From Akkermansia muciniphila (lineage in GTDB: Bacteria > Verrucomicrobiota > Verrucomicrobiia > Verrucomicrobiales > DEV007), in NCBI GenBank assembly GCA_945883495.1, contig CAMCXS010000027.1:1-64000 (forward strand): 64,000 nucleotides of DNA, written 5' to 3'. The first letter of the stretch is position 1; each line of letters begins with the position of its first letter. The notes under the pieces were generated by a model. It saw only the letters and a program-made list of their open reading frames with translations. It made no database searches and was not told where the DNA came from. Made by a program: the position numbers and the translations under genes. Of the stretch, positions 62,641-64,000 are shown piece by piece.

Positions 62641-64000
62641 TCAGCCATGAATTGGGCATTGATTCACCAGCCGGAAGAAGTCATTCCCCTTGTCATCCAC
62701 GAGGATAAACGCCGGAAAATTCTCCACGTCGATCTTCCAGACCGCTTCCATGCCTAGTTCCGGCATGTCGAGCACTTCGACTTTGCGGATGTGGTTTTGG
62801 GCGAGAATGGCCGCTGGGCCGCCGATCGATCCCAGATAGAAGCCGCCGTGCTTCTTGCAGGCGTTGGTGACGGCCTCGCCGCGGTTTCCTTTGGCGATCA
62901 TGACCAGGGAAGCGCCGTGGGATTGGAAGAGATCGACATACGGGTCCATGCGGCCGGCGGTGGTGGGACCGAAGGAACCGCTGGCCATGCCGTCTGGTTT
63001 TTTCGCCGGTCCTGCATAGTACACTGGATACTGCTTAAAGTAGTCCGGCAGTTCCTCGCCGCGTTCGATGCGTTCCCGCAGTTTGGCGTGGGCGATGTCC
63101 CGGGCCACAACGATGGTGCCGCTCAGCTCCAGAGCCGTGGTCACGGGATACTTCGTGAGCGTGGCGCGGACGGCGTCCATTCCGGCATTGAGATCCACCT
63201 TGACGCCGTGGAATTGGTGATCCTTCCAGCGCTCTGGGATGTACTGACCCGGATTGGTCTCCAATTGTTCCAGGAAGATGCCATCCCGGGTGATCTTGGC
63301 GCGGGCCTGACGATCCGCGGAACAGCTCACGCCGACACCCACCGGACAACTTGCGCCGTGGCGCGGCAGGCGAATCACCCGGACGTCGAGCGCAAACCAT
63401 TTGCCGCCAAACTGCGCGCCGATACCGATTTTCTGCGCGATCTTGTGCAGCTCGGCTTCCATCTCCAGGTCCCGGAAGGCTTGGCCGCTGGCGTTTCCTT
63501 GAGTGGGCAGGCTGTCGAGCACGCGCGTGGAGGCCAGTTTCACGGTTTTCATGGTCATCTCCGCGCTGGTCCCGCCCACGACGAAGACGAGGTGATACGG
63601 AGGACAGGCCGATGTGCCCAACGAGCGCATCTTCTCCTCCGCCCACTTGAGAAAGCGATCGCGCGTCAGGAGTGACTTGGTTTCTTGGAAAAGAAGCGAT
63701 TTGTTTGCCGAGCCACCGCCCTTGGTGATGAAGAGAAACTCGTAGGTATCGCCATCCGAAGCGTGGATATCGATTTGGGCCGGAAGGTTGTCCTTGGTAT
63801 TCACCTCGTCGAAGAGGTTCAGCGGCGCCAATTGGGAGTAACGCAGGTTTTCTTCCTGATACGTCTTCCAGACCCCGGCCGCGAGCGCCTCTTCATCGCC
63901 GCCGCCAGTCCAAACACAATCGCCCTTCTCGCCGATCACGATCGCCGTTCCCGTGTCTTGGCAGGTCGGCAAAATCCCGCGGGCGCCAATCTCCGCGTTG
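62641..64000 (-). CDS. Class I fumarate hydratase (iron-sulfur), 5' end outside the window
   Basis: About 453 codons in frame, still open at the right edge, so the N-terminus is missing (full enzymes run about 500-550 residues). Recognisable: [12 protein letters not shown] with a 4Fe-4S cysteine, [40 protein letters not shown] with the second cysteine, [14 protein letters not shown] with the third region, and the C-terminal beta-type domain [11 protein letters not shown] through [19 protein letters not shown]. It interconverts fumarate and malate. It could also be a tartrate dehydratase-like relative, but the fused alpha-beta form favours fumarase. Confidence 0.93.
   Translation of the reverse strand, partial: NAEIGARGILPTCQDTGTAIVIGEKGDCVWTGGGDEEALAAGVWKTYQEENLRYSQLAPLNLFDEVNTKDNLPAQIDIHASDGDTYEFLFITKGGGSANKSLLFQETKSLLTRDRFLKWAEEKMRSLGTSACPPYHLVFVVGGTSAEMTMKTVKLASTRVLDSLPTQGNASGQAFRDLEMEAELHKIAQKIGIGAQFGGKWFALDVRVIRLPRHGASCPVGVGVSCSADRQARAKITRDGIFLEQLETNPGQYIPERWKDHQFHGVKVDLNAGMDAVRATLTKYPVTTALELSGTIVVARDIAHAKLRERIERGEELPDYFKQYPVYYAGPAKKPDGMASGSFGPTTAGRMDPYVDLFQSHGASLVMIAKGNRGEAVTNACKKHGGFYLGSIGGPAAILAQNHIRKVEVLDMPELGMEAVWKIDVENFPAFILVDDKGNDFFRLVNQCPIHG

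Overview
The window looks like a chromosomal segment from a member of the Verrucomicrobiota (PVC group). Grounds: high GC, a DUF1552 protein paired with a DUF1592-type planctomycete cytochrome, sulfatase / DUF1080 / large secreted-enzyme genes, and a secreted protein ending in an RFYRV-type segment. This placement is inferred from gene content only. There is no rRNA, tRNA or CRISPR array that I can see.

Layout. 0-5.7 kb is accessory: a RAYT transposase with a palindrome and a tandem 75-bp repeat, a VapBC module, decayed gene fragments, and a DUF2892 / CoA-disulfide-reductase-rhodanese pair. 5.7-14.8 kb is a one-strand block: ECF sigma factor, a FecR-type anti-sigma factor fused to a pseudo-esterase, a sulfatase remnant, an intact sulfatase, a broken cytochrome c protein, a DUF1080 protein and a 986-residue secreted glycosidase-like/esterase fusion, suggesting glycan breakdown. 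15-21.8 kb is a defence/toxin island: a SIR2-like protein, a zinc-ribbon membrane protein, an unrecognised two-gene operon with a PIN-like nuclease, a second VapBC and a nucleotidyltransferase toxin-antitoxin-like pair. 21.8-26.2 kb is a minus-strand operon (planctomycete cytochrome, DUF1552, polysaccharide deacetylase).

26.5-34.4 kb is core: pdhAB, mnmG, a HAD phosphatase, ribD, a type II secretion F protein and recA. Three copies of a perfect parS-type palindrome lie in or beside mnmG and ribD, so this may be an origin-proximal centromere region, although parA, parB and dnaA are not in the window. 34.7-35.9 kb holds an Abi_2 (AbiF/AbiD-type HEPN) gene preceded by a promoter-like site, about 175 nt of non-coding DNA with paired segments, and an intrinsic terminator just before its start codon. 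This is the layout of an RNA-antitoxin/protein-toxin module and is the best candidate here for an under-described system.

35.9-44 kb is a minus-strand run (FAD oxidoreductase, Uma2, exonuclease-like, sialidase-like, GYF-RDD membrane protein and two LolC/E permeases without LolD). 44-46 kb has adk and a DUF4126 protein. 46-52.5 kb is a surface-glycan locus (UDP-GlcNAc 2-epimerase, deacetylase, GT2, FAD amine-oxidase-like, GT39, GtrA). 52.5-54.4 kb is gene-poor with a small Cys-rich protein, two gene fragments and an inverted repeat. 54.4-64 kb is core: CBS protein, Ski2-like DUF3516 helicase, typA, zwf-opcA (oxidative pentose phosphate entry), a small element with 22-bp terminal inverted repeats sitting on the opcA stop codon, and a class I fumarase running off the right edge.
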